Assembly (NCBI GenBank): GCA_949293185.1
Contig: CASFCQ010000010.1
Coordinates: forward strand, 1 to 42,169
Direction: 5' to 3'
From: an uncultured bacterium
GTDB lineage: Bacteria > Cyanobacteriota > Vampirovibrionia > Gastranaerophilales > Gastranaerophilaceae
Length of the DNA: 42,169 bases
This document shows, in pieces, positions 36,835 to 42,169 of the stretch; the stretch's first letter is position 1; the number at the start of each line of letters is the position of its first letter. The notes beneath the pieces are model-generated. The model saw only the letters and a list, made by a program, of their open reading frames with translations, was not told the origin of the DNA and searched no databases. Made by a program: the position numbers and the translations under genes.

Positions 36835-36925
36835 ACTTGTGTAAAATCCGTGAAAAAAATTTTTTGCTATCGTTTTATTAATTCATTTGAATTTTAATTT
36901 CAGCGCCTGTGTCACTCTGCCGAGC

Positions 36926-36947
36926 AAATATGACTAAATGTCATATT
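36926..36947. repeat. Palindromic repeat, copy A (left of toxin-antitoxin)
   Basis: A 22-base sequence identical to 37627-37648. Its core is an inverted repeat of AATATGAC (36927-36934) and GTCATATT (36940-36947) around TAAAT. Similar G-rich tracts (GAGAGGGGG and GAGAGGGG) follow both copies. Confidence 0.9.
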
Positions 36948-37001
36948 GGTGAGAGGGGGATGAACATATTGTTTAATTATTTTGAACAATAAATTTCAGT
37001 T

Positions 37002-37304
37002 CTATAATATAGAACAAATATCCTGATATGTTGTTAGAACTCTTAATATTCTTATAGCTTTATTTTCAATTATTCTATAGATAACTAAATAATTCTTTTT
37101 CACAACATAAAATTTAACATCTAAATATGTAAAATCGTCCCTTGTTTTGCCAAGATAAGGATGTTTACGTAAAGTGGTAAATGCTTTGTTAAGTAATCTC
37201 CCAAATTTTGTTGCAGCAGTTTTGTTATCCTTAGCAATATAATCCAAAATTATTTCAATGTCTTTATATGCTTTACTTGTGATTTCAAGTTGTAAATCAT
37301 TCAT
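37002..37304 (-). CDS. RelE/ParE-family toxin
   Basis: A 100-residue toxin of the RelE/ParE superfamily: helical hairpin SKAYKDIEIILDYIAKDNK, then RKHPYLGK, the strand pair KFYVVKKNYLVIYRII and the C-terminal RILRVLTTYQDICSIL. The YRI, RVLtty and YQD features favour ParE (gyrase poison) or RelE (ribosome-dependent RNase); these cannot be told apart by eye. The start overlaps the antitoxin gene by 8 bases, the usual coupling. Confidence 0.87.
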   Translation of the reverse strand: MNDLQLEITSKAYKDIEIILDYIAKDNKTAATKFGRLLNKAFTTLRKHPYLGKTRDDFTYLDVKFYVVKKNYLVIYRIIENKAIRILRVLTTYQDICSIL

Positions 37305-37533
37305 ATTTTTTAATCAACTGCTCCATAGCTGAATGTCCGTCTAGAATTACTGTATCGTTCCAGCCTTCTGCTATCTCTTTATTTAACTGTGCAATTCTTT
37401 CCTGAGATATTTTATCTTTATAAGCCATCATTCTTAAAGCCTCTCTAATGACTTCGCTGACGGAATTATATAACCCGGATGCAACTTTATCCTGTACAAA
37501 TTTTTCTAATGCCGGTGTTAATGATATGTTCAT
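37297..37533 (-). CDS. ParD/CopG-type antitoxin
   Basis: A 78-residue antitoxin with an N-terminal ribbon-helix-helix: MNISLTPALEKFVQDKVASG (1-20), then YNSVSEVIREALRMM, typical of ParD. The C-terminal part, KEIAEGWNDTVILDGHS, should wrap the toxin. The ATG at 37531-37533 is chosen because TGAGGT sits 5 bases before it; an ATG four codons upstream has no such site. ATGTC and GACAT half sites upstream (37557-37584) may be its operator. Confidence 0.88.
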   Translation of the reverse strand: MNISLTPALEKFVQDKVASGLYNSVSEVIREALRMMAYKDKISQERIAQLNKEIAEGWNDTVILDGHSAMEQLIKKYE

Positions 37534-37626
37534 AAAATACCTCATTTATAACAATGTATGTCTATATAATAACAAAGATTGACATAAAGCTCAAATGTTA
37601 TAAAAATATTTTGTAACAAATGGACA

Positions 37627-37648
37627 AAATATGACTAAATGTCATATT
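37627..37648. repeat. Palindromic repeat, copy B (right of toxin-antitoxin)
   Basis: Identical to 36926-36947, 701 bases apart in the same orientation. It lies 94 bases upstream of the antitoxin start and 63 bases from the encoded 3' end of tRNA-Gln. A further hairpin GGATTC-gaa-GAATCC follows at 37658-37672. Confidence 0.9.
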
Positions 37649-37681
37649 TGAGAGAGGGGATTCGAAGAATCCTTCCGTAAT

Positions 37682-37709
37682 AAAAAAGCCCTCTTTCGAG
37701 AGCTTTTTA
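37682..37709 (-). terminator. tRNA-Gln terminator
   Basis: On the minus strand AAAAAGCTCTC pairs with GAGGGCTTTTT around a short AAA loop with one mismatch, followed by T residues. It lies directly after the CCA end of the tRNA. Confidence 0.88.
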
Positions 37710-37710
37710 T

Positions 37711-37786
37711 TGGCTGGGGCGGAAGGATTCGAACCTCCGGAATGGCTGGACCAAAACCAGCTGCCTTACCACTTGGCGACGCCCCA
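37711..37786 (-). tRNA. tRNA-Gln(TTG)
   Basis: A 76-base gene with encoded CCA. Acceptor stem TGGGGCG pairs with CGCCCCA, D-arm region TCGCCAAGTGGTAAGGCA, anticodon stem GCTGG/CCAGC with loop TTTTGGT (anticodon TTG at positions 34-36), and T-arm with GGTTCGAATCC. Complete and canonical. Confidence 0.97.
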
Positions 37787-37817
37787 TTATTCTGTTGTTT
37801 GCGTGGTTTGTATATAT

Positions 37818-37846
37818 ATATTATTAAGCACATACCATGATGTCAA
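37818..37846 (-). promoter_or_regulatory. tRNA-Gln promoter
   Basis: TTGACA (37841-37846) and TAATAT (37818-37823) are separated by 17 bases, with the -10 ending 31 bases before the tRNA 5' end. The -35 is a perfect consensus. It begins 12 bases beyond the stop of the upstream minus-strand gene. Confidence 0.75.
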
Positions 37847-37857
37847 GCATAAAATCT

Positions 37858-38055
37858 TTAGTTAAAAAGCCCGAGCTGTTTGCCTGTAAACTGTTTTTTA
37901 TAAATTTCATAGTCAAAACAGCCTATGTCATTGTAAGCAACAGGATTGTCAGCAAGGTCAATTATCCTGCCTTTGCCTGTTTCGCAGCGTTTTATGTATT
38001 TGCAAAAGCTGCATATCTTCCACTTGTCATCAAGTTTTGTTCTTTTATAAGCCAT
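37858..38055 (-). CDS. Small cysteine-rich protein, apparently leaderless
   Basis: A 65-residue protein: KICSFCKYIKRCETGKGRII then DLADNPVAYNDIGCFDYEIY. The cysteines (C-x2-C-x5-C, then one more C about 22 on) suggest metal binding, perhaps an iron-sulfur or zinc site. No Shine-Dalgarno is present; the ATG lies 5 bases after a perfect TATAAT -10, so the mRNA should start at or within the first codon. It may be related to the small cysteine-cluster proteins seen in many anaerobes. Function unknown. Confidence 0.62.
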   Translation of the reverse strand: MAYKRTKLDDKWKICSFCKYIKRCETGKGRIIDLADNPVAYNDIGCFDYEIYKKQFTGKQLGLFN

Positions 38056-38060
38056 AACTT

Positions 38061-38089
38061 ATTATACAAACAATTTTTATTTAAATCAA
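38061..38089 (-). promoter_or_regulatory. Consensus promoter of the small cysteine protein
   Basis: TTGATT (38084-38089) and TATAAT (38061-38066) with a 17-base spacer, ending 5 bases before the ATG. This implies a leaderless transcript. Confidence 0.7.
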
Positions 38090-38155
38090 AAAGACGATTC
38101 TTGAATAAAATAAAGATGATACTATGCTAATGATTAATTAGTAGAGGAATAAAAA

Positions 38156-38959
38156 ATGAATATAAAAAACGCTTTTATCTATATGTTCAAAGATAAACAA
38201 TTATGGTCAAAATACCTTGTCGGGGTCGTTTTAGTACTAATATCAATATTAAGTAATCTTGTTGCTCCAAGAAATCCAATGATACAAATAATACCGTTTA
38301 TAAAAGACATAGCACCGGAAAATCTGGGATATATTTTTTATTCGTTGAGTATAATAGGATTTTTGGCTGCTTTTGTCGGAAACGGGTACAATGTCTTGAA
38401 CCTTAATACAAGAATCTACAAACCGGATGCGGATTTGCCTTGCTGGAGCAATATAAAAAATATTTTATCGGCAGCTCTTAAACTTTTTGCAATATGTGTC
38501 ATTTATGTAGCTTTGCTTTCGATAGTGCTGGTGTTTTTAATGATTGTTTTTACTATTGTCATTTCTTTGTTTTTGAAAGCTGACCTTCAAGTTTTAATGT
38601 CTGTTTCCACCTTGATTTGTTTTGTAATTGCAGCTTTAGTTGCTTTTTTGTTTTTCCCTGCCATATACATTGCATTTGCAACGAATTTAAAAATAGCATC
38701 GGTTTTTAATGCAAAATTGATTTTTAATATAATAAAAGAAAATAAGATGAAATATTTTATTTGTATTGTAAGTCTCTTTATTTTTGTTGTACTTAACGCT
38801 GTTTTGATTCAAGTTGTATATACCAGATTTTACCCTGTAATTATACTGTTACCGTTTATTTTCTTCTATACAACACTTGTCCTTACAGAAATTCAGGCAA
38901 GCGTACCAAGACCTGATGATAATAACCGGCAGGAAGAATTAACAGTACAACCTGAATAA
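38156..38959 (+). CDS. DUF4013-like multi-pass membrane protein
   Basis: A 267-residue protein with about six membrane helices (near 20-36, 58-76, 104-140, 145-172, 196-218 and 222-242). The GYNVLNLNTRIYKPDADLP loop followed by CWSNIKNI matches the G-Y-x(n)-R-x(n)-D-x-L-P-x-W pattern of DUF4013 proteins, whose role is unknown. It has an AGAGGA ribosome-binding site and stands divergent to the small cysteine protein. The polar C-terminal tail is likely cytoplasmic. Confidence 0.78.
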   Translation: MNIKNAFIYMFKDKQLWSKYLVGVVLVLISILSNLVAPRNPMIQIIPFIKDIAPENLGYIFYSLSIIGFLAAFVGNGYNVLNLNTRIYKPDADLPCWSNIKNILSAALKLFAICVIYVALLSIVLVFLMIVFTIVISLFLKADLQVLMSVSTLICFVIAALVAFLFFPAIYIAFATNLKIASVFNAKLIFNIIKENKMKYFICIVSLFIFVVLNAVLIQVVYTRFYPVIILLPFIFFYTTLVLTEIQASVPRPDDNNRQEELTVQPE

Positions 38960-38979
38960 AATAAAATTAAGTAATGTTT

Positions 38980-39007
38980 GGCGGATTTACAAATCCGCCT
39001 TTCTTAT
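38980..39007 (+). terminator. Intrinsic terminator
   Basis: GGCGGATTT (38980-38988) pairs with AAATCCGCC (38991-38999), followed by TTTCTT. It ends the membrane-protein gene. Confidence 0.85.
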
Positions 39008-39072
39008 TTTTAGACATTTTTGTTGCGCTAAATTAAAATGTATCACAGCCTGCTGAGACATTTAATTCTAAT

Positions 39073-39111
39073 AAAAAAAGAACCCGCCTTATGCAACTAT
39101 ATGACGGGTTC
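39073..39111 (-). terminator. Intrinsic terminator of the LptF/LptG-like gene
   Basis: On the minus strand GAACCCG and CGGGTTC (39105-39111 and 39080-39086) form a hairpin with a long loop, followed by an uninterrupted T-run at 39073-39079. Confidence 0.85.
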
Positions 39112-39130
39112 ACTTTTATAAATAATAAAC

Positions 39131-40264
39131 TTAAGTGATTGTATAAACTTTTCTGTAATAAAGTATTGAACCTAAAATTATGAGTACAAAATTAGGTATC
39201 CACGCTGCAAGAAAAGGCGAAACCGCCATATTTTCTCCAAAAGACAGCGACAGCGCTCTGAGCAGATAGTATAAAAAGATTATCAAAATGCTGAATAAAA
39301 ATCCTCTGTTATAGCGGACTCTCGGCGGGGTTATTGCCAGAGGGACACCAAGCAGCACCAGCACAACCGTAGTAAACGGGAATGCAAATTTGTTATGCAG
39401 TTCTATCTTAAATATTGAGTGAGTTTTTGGGTCGTGCTTTTTCGAGTTGTTTTCTATATATTTCCATAATGCGATTACATTGTACTGGGTGGCTTCGTCT
39501 TCTGTCAGTGATTCTTTTACATCCATTCCAAAATCAACAATTGACTGGTCAAACCAGGTTGTATTCAGGACTTTTTCGTCTTTGTTCATAGTGTATGCAG
39601 CACCACGGTTGAACTGCCATCCTTCTGGGCTTGTTTTACCTGTTTGGGATTGAACAACCTGTATTGTTTTAGGGTCGGAAAAATCAACTACCGAAACATT
39701 TTTAAGAGTATTATCTTCGCATTTTTGTACAAAGAAAAGACGTTTCATCGAATGATGTCCGTTTTCATCAGTTTTAATTTCTTTAAAGGTAAAGTTCTGT
39801 TTTCCGTTAGGAATGTTTTTTTGCCCTAATGCCCATACAGCAAGCGTTTTGGATTGTGAATTTGTGACAGGAACTATCGTTTCATTTATTACAAAAGTAA
39901 GCAGCGACATTGCCGCAGCAAAGATAAATATAGGTTTTGCAATACGGTTTATGCCTATGCCGCAGGCTCTCATAACAGTAATCTCTGAAGAAAGGCTAAG
40001 GCGATTGAGCGTCATAACCGTGGAAAACAGTACACTCATAGGAATTGCCATAACAAAAACCTGAGGAAGATTCAACAATACAATCATCATCGCGATATTG
40101 AACGGTATTCCGTAAAGAGTGATTTGTTTTATCAGGGTTATAAAAGTATCGGAGGCAAAAATGATAGAAGTAAAAATCACAATGCCCATCACAAATATTT
40201 CTAATACCTGTAATAAAATATATCTGTCTAATATGGTTAGTTTGTTTAAGATATTGTTGTGCAT
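39131..40264 (-). CDS. LptF/LptG family permease (YjgP/YjgQ)
   Basis: Permease subunit of the lipopolysaccharide exporter LptB2FG, which extracts LPS from the inner membrane and passes it to the Lpt bridge. A 377-residue protein with three N-terminal helices, a periplasmic beta-jellyroll (about 125-275, e.g. NFTFKEIKTDENG) and three C-terminal helices (FAFPFTTVVLVLLGVPLAIT, FLFSILIIFLYYLLRALSLS, WIPNFVLIILGSILYY). The conserved SEITVMRACGIGINR coupling region is present. The ATG at 40264 is chosen over a TTG at 40273. Cyanobacteria and relatives may use a single LptF/G-like protein. Its presence indicates an outer membrane. It follows the zinc-ribbon gene with 5 bases between, suggesting one operon. 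Confidence 0.9.
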   Translation of the reverse strand: MHNNILNKLTILDRYILLQVLEIFVMGIVIFTSIIFASDTFITLIKQITLYGIPFNIAMMIVLLNLPQVFVMAIPMSVLFSTVMTLNRLSLSSEITVMRACGIGINRIAKPIFIFAAAMSLLTFVINETIVPVTNSQSKTLAVWALGQKNIPNGKQNFTFKEIKTDENGHHSMKRLFFVQKCEDNTLKNVSVVDFSDPKTIQVVQSQTGKTSPEGWQFNRGAAYTMNKDEKVLNTTWFDQSIVDFGMDVKESLTEDEATQYNVIALWKYIENNSKKHDPKTHSIFKIELHNKFAFPFTTVVLVLLGVPLAITPPRVRYNRGFLFSILIIFLYYLLRALSLSFGENMAVSPFLAAWIPNFVLIILGSILYYRKVYTIT

Positions 40265-40269
40265 TTTGT

Positions 40270-40590
40270 TCAATTATTGCGCCCGGCATCTTCCTGTTTT
40301 AAGAAATTGCACTGAGCCTCCAGTTTTTTGTCTTCCATATTTGTAATTAAATCTTGAATGTTTTTTATTTTTCCGAGAGCAAATCCGATTTCTGCAAGCA
40401 GCACGCAATCATTGCAAATTCTGATTCCGTCGTAAACTACAGAACCTGCAATTGATTTTTCTTCTCCGCAGCACTGACAGTCGAAACCTTCAAACTCGCA
40501 GTCAGGATTTTCTTCTATATCATCGGCTTTCATCTGTGCAACAACAGCCTGCATATCTTCTATAATTTTTAACTCTTCCGACTTATCCAT
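40270..40590 (-). CDS. Small zinc-ribbon protein upstream of LptF/LptG
   Basis: A 106-residue acidic protein with a four-cysteine ribbon: CQCCGEEKSIAGSVVYDGIR then ICNDCVLLAEIGFALGKI (C38/C40-C41 region and C58, C61). The spacing resembles the zinc-binding domain of ClpX or FYDLN-type proteins (C-x2-C, about 17 residues, C-x2-C). It starts 7 bases after a TATAAT box with no visible ribosome-binding site, so it also looks leaderless. Coupled to the LPS-permease gene downstream. Function unknown. Confidence 0.7.
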   Translation of the reverse strand: MDKSEELKIIEDMQAVVAQMKADDIEENPDCEFEGFDCQCCGEEKSIAGSVVYDGIRICNDCVLLAEIGFALGKIKNIQDLITNMEDKKLEAQCNFLKQEDAGRNN

Positions 40591-40597
40591 AAACTAT

Positions 40598-40626
40598 ATT
40601 ATATCCGAGTTAAAAATAATTGTCAT
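40598..40626 (-). promoter_or_regulatory. Promoter of zinc-ribbon and LptF/LptG-like operon
   Basis: ATGACA (40621-40626) and TATAAT (40598-40603) with a 17-base spacer; the -10 ends 7 bases before the ATG at 40590, so initiation should fall at the start codon. Confidence 0.65.
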
Positions 40627-40653
40627 CAGAAAATTACTCTGAAAATACAAAAA

Positions 40654-40688
40654 ACAAACAGTTTGTATTTTAAATACAAACTGTTTGT
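40654..40688 (-). terminator. 35-base palindrome, likely terminator
   Basis: Perfect 17-bp arms (40654-40670 and 40672-40688) around a single central base, followed on the minus strand by a T-rich tract. It lies 50 bases after the stop of the orphan gene at 40738. The very short centre makes it as likely a DNA-binding palindrome as an ordinary hairpin. Confidence 0.65.
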
Positions 40689-40737
40689 AACTTAAGTGTC
40701 TTATGAACTATTACCTAAGCAGTGTTATGGAATTTGT

Positions 40738-41187
40738 TTACTTAGTTTTTGTAGTGTTAGTAAGCTTTTCGGCTTTAACACCTTCTCCATCAAGGGTAAA
40801 TGTGTGGTCAACAAATTGAGCACGGTCTAAGTATTTTTGTTCAATTTTACCTTTGTTGTATGTTCTGACAAGCAGACTCAAACCTATTAATGCACCGGCT
40901 GCAACTTTTACGGGTTTTGGAGCAGCGCTAATGTATTTTGCAAGTTTTGTTAATATACCTTTGCCTTCTAATTGTATTGCCAGTGCTGGGTTTTTTTTAA
41001 CTGCTGATTGGAACACGCCTTTGCCGATTAATGCGGTTGCACCTGCTACTGCACCTATTTGAACATTTGATATAGCAGAGTTTTTAAAGTGCTGCATAGC
41101 ACAGTCAATTTTGTTACCTGTTGTACCTTTTCTTCTATCCACAAAAGAGTTTAGCGTAGGTGATACTAAAAATAAAACTTTAGACAT
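40738..41187 (-). CDS. Orphan small membrane protein
   Basis: A 149-residue protein I do not recognise. Two moderately hydrophobic segments, near residues 42-58 (VQIGAVAGATALIGKGVF) and 91-107 (PVKVAAGALIGLSLLVRTYN), may span or bind the membrane. Basic loops separate them; there is no signal peptide. AAGGA lies 6 bases before the ATG. The GAV/GAT repeats recall the hydrophobic C-terminal anchors of other orphans in the window. Function unknown. Confidence 0.65.
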   Translation of the reverse strand: MSKVLFLVSPTLNSFVDRRKGTTGNKIDCAMQHFKNSAISNVQIGAVAGATALIGKGVFQSAVKKNPALAIQLEGKGILTKLAKYISAAPKPVKVAAGALIGLSLLVRTYNKGKIEQKYLDRAQFVDHTFTLDGEGVKAEKLTNTTKTK

Positions 41188-41303
41188 AACACATCCTTAT
41201 CTTTCACACGTTTCCTTATATATAAGATAAAACATTGAAACGTAAATATTTGATATATGTATTTTTATTTTTTACAAAAGTTAATATTGGTCTTTAAGTT
41301 CGA

Positions 41304-41897
41304 TTATATAGAATATTTTGAAATATCTTCAAAATATTTTTCTAGGGCGATGTAACCGTTGTAAATTTCGTTTGTGATAAGCGTATAGCGGCAAGCAGCA
41401 AGATATTTCAACTCTTTTAATCTAATATCAATGATGTTGTCCGCATCTGCTTTAAGATTTTTATCCAGCGAGGATGACCACTTTTTCAGCAATTCAAGTT
41501 CTTCGTTAATTTGTTTTACTGTTGTATATTCCAGCTGATTGAAATCATATTTGCCTAAAAGGGCTTTGTCTTTGTTTGTGATTCTGCTTTTTACAACAGG
41601 AGTGCCGTATATTTTTTTTACAAACATGTAGTTGTCAGCTGCTACTATATGAGAAATAGGAACACCTGCTTTGGAAAGCAGTGAAGAAGCGCTCAGATTG
41701 CTTTTGTCATTCATTTCAACCAAAGGTTTGGTTTGTGTTATCGGACTTGTCATATTTTCCCCTTTAGAATTTAAATTACCCTTGGCGTTTAAATTTTCAC
41801 CGGTATTTGTTTTTTTATTAGAATTTTGTGCAGCCTTGTTATTTGCATTAGAACCGGAATTATCAGAAAGTTTATCGTTAATAGCCCTGTTCCTCAT
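41304..41897 (-). CDS. Orphan protein with N/K/S-rich N-terminus
   Basis: A 197-residue protein I do not recognise. Residues 1-48 are low-complexity (NANNKAAQNSNKK, NAKGNLNSKGEN). The rest is a soluble helical domain with aromatic-rich ends (LAACRYTLITNEIYNGYIAL). The internal ATG at codon 49 has AAAGGGGA 5 bases before it, a better ribosome-binding site than the first ATG, so a 149-residue form is quite likely. The segment ASSLLSKAGVPISHIVAADN may be the start of the folded domain. Confidence 0.6.
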   Translation of the reverse strand: MRNRAINDKLSDNSGSNANNKAAQNSNKKTNTGENLNAKGNLNSKGENMTSPITQTKPLVEMNDKSNLSASSLLSKAGVPISHIVAADNYMFVKKIYGTPVVKSRITNKDKALLGKYDFNQLEYTTVKQINEELELLKKWSSSLDKNLKADADNIIDIRLKELKYLAACRYTLITNEIYNGYIALEKYFEDISKYSI

Positions 41898-42007
41898 TAG
41901 TCTGACATATATTTAATATTAACGCAGCCATATTATTTTGTCATGGTACTTTGTAGAATTGTTAAGGGGGATGTTTGTTATTAACAGGAGAGGATTTTTT
42001 AAAACAT

Positions 42008-42043
42008 AAAAAACGTGATGCACTAAAATACATCACGTTTTTT
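42008..42043. terminator. Intrinsic terminator-type hairpin
   Basis: Perfect 13-bp arms (42008-42020 and 42031-42043), including AACGTGATG, with A- and T-runs on the two sides, so it can act on either strand. The rest of 41898-42169 holds no gene; a second hairpin (arms GTGAAGCC at 42127-42134 and GGCTTCAC at 42143-42150) lies near the window edge. Confidence 0.85.
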
Positions 42044-42169
42044 AATAATATAAATGTCCGAGAAAAATTTGTGATAAGGAGCAAAGCGACGTGAACGAAT
42101 TTTTGGAGTGTCACATTGTTCACATAGTGAAGCCATTTTTCAGGCTTCACCACAGTTCAGCCGAAAAAG

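Noticed and set aside
37837-38130. Open frame of 97 codons on the plus strand, opposite the small cysteine protein
   Set aside because: The minus-strand frame has ordered cysteines and a consensus promoter; the plus frame has no ribosome-binding site and runs through that promoter and into the AT-rich gap.
1-42169. CRISPR arrays, transposases or a prophage
   Set aside because: No regularly spaced repeats, transposase motifs or phage structural genes seen; repeats found are only those reported.

Overview
The window is AT-rich and densely coded on both strands. It suggests a Gram-negative-type gut bacterium of the Melainabacteria/Gastranaerophilales kind (non-photosynthetic relatives of Cyanobacteria). 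This placement is an inference from three things: an LptF/LptG-type outer-membrane permease, low GC with Bacillus-like GSI-alpha glutamine synthetase, and a recurring short N-terminal motif (S-F-K-G, S-F-K-S, S-F-G-S or N-F-K-S) on several unrelated proteins that lack signal peptides. No marker gene in the window settles the taxonomy.

Region 1 (185-6327, all minus) is one five-gene operon for making a phosphonate and probably attaching it to a surface glycan. It encodes a cytidylyltransferase-PEP mutase fusion, a phosphonopyruvate decarboxylase-phosphonoacetaldehyde reductase fusion, an FkbM methyltransferase with a Rossmann domain, a stand-alone Rossmann protein and a LicD transferase. A 12-bp-arm palindrome lies in its promoter/leader. 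Divergent to it is a fusion of an EndoQ-like deaminated-base endonuclease with a UvrD-type helicase (6445-9354).

Region 2 (9608-17015) is a tightly coupled leftward cluster: a HAD sugar-phosphatase-like protein, a radical SAM/SPASM protein, a coiled-coil SFKG protein and a GH13-like protein. Divergent from it is a protein-kinase-fold protein with a C-terminal membrane segment. Its joint function is unknown.

Region 3 (17199-27780) is mostly metabolic: metX-metW, a small orphan, a secreted repeat-linker protein, a B12-binding radical SAM protein, a calcium-loop protein with glycine/alanine/lysine 11-residue repeats, a TIM-barrel hydrolase-like SFKG protein, glnA, and an ilvA-ridA operon followed by a decayed second ridA fragment.

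Region 4 (27935-36834) holds a 798-residue coiled-coil protein with a lipobox-like cysteine, a solitary rpmH, proC followed by two small SFGS/NFKS orphans (one with a Cys-His arrangement like CheD/CNF deamidases), a guanidine exporter under a guanidine-I riboswitch, a UvrA2-like ATPase and an orphan.

Region 5 (36900-42169) has a ParDE-type toxin-antitoxin pair between two copies of a 22-bp palindromic repeat beside tRNA-Gln(TTG), a cysteine-rich small protein that looks leaderless, a DUF4013-like membrane protein, a zinc-ribbon protein (also apparently leaderless) upstream of the LptF/LptG-family permease, and two orphans.
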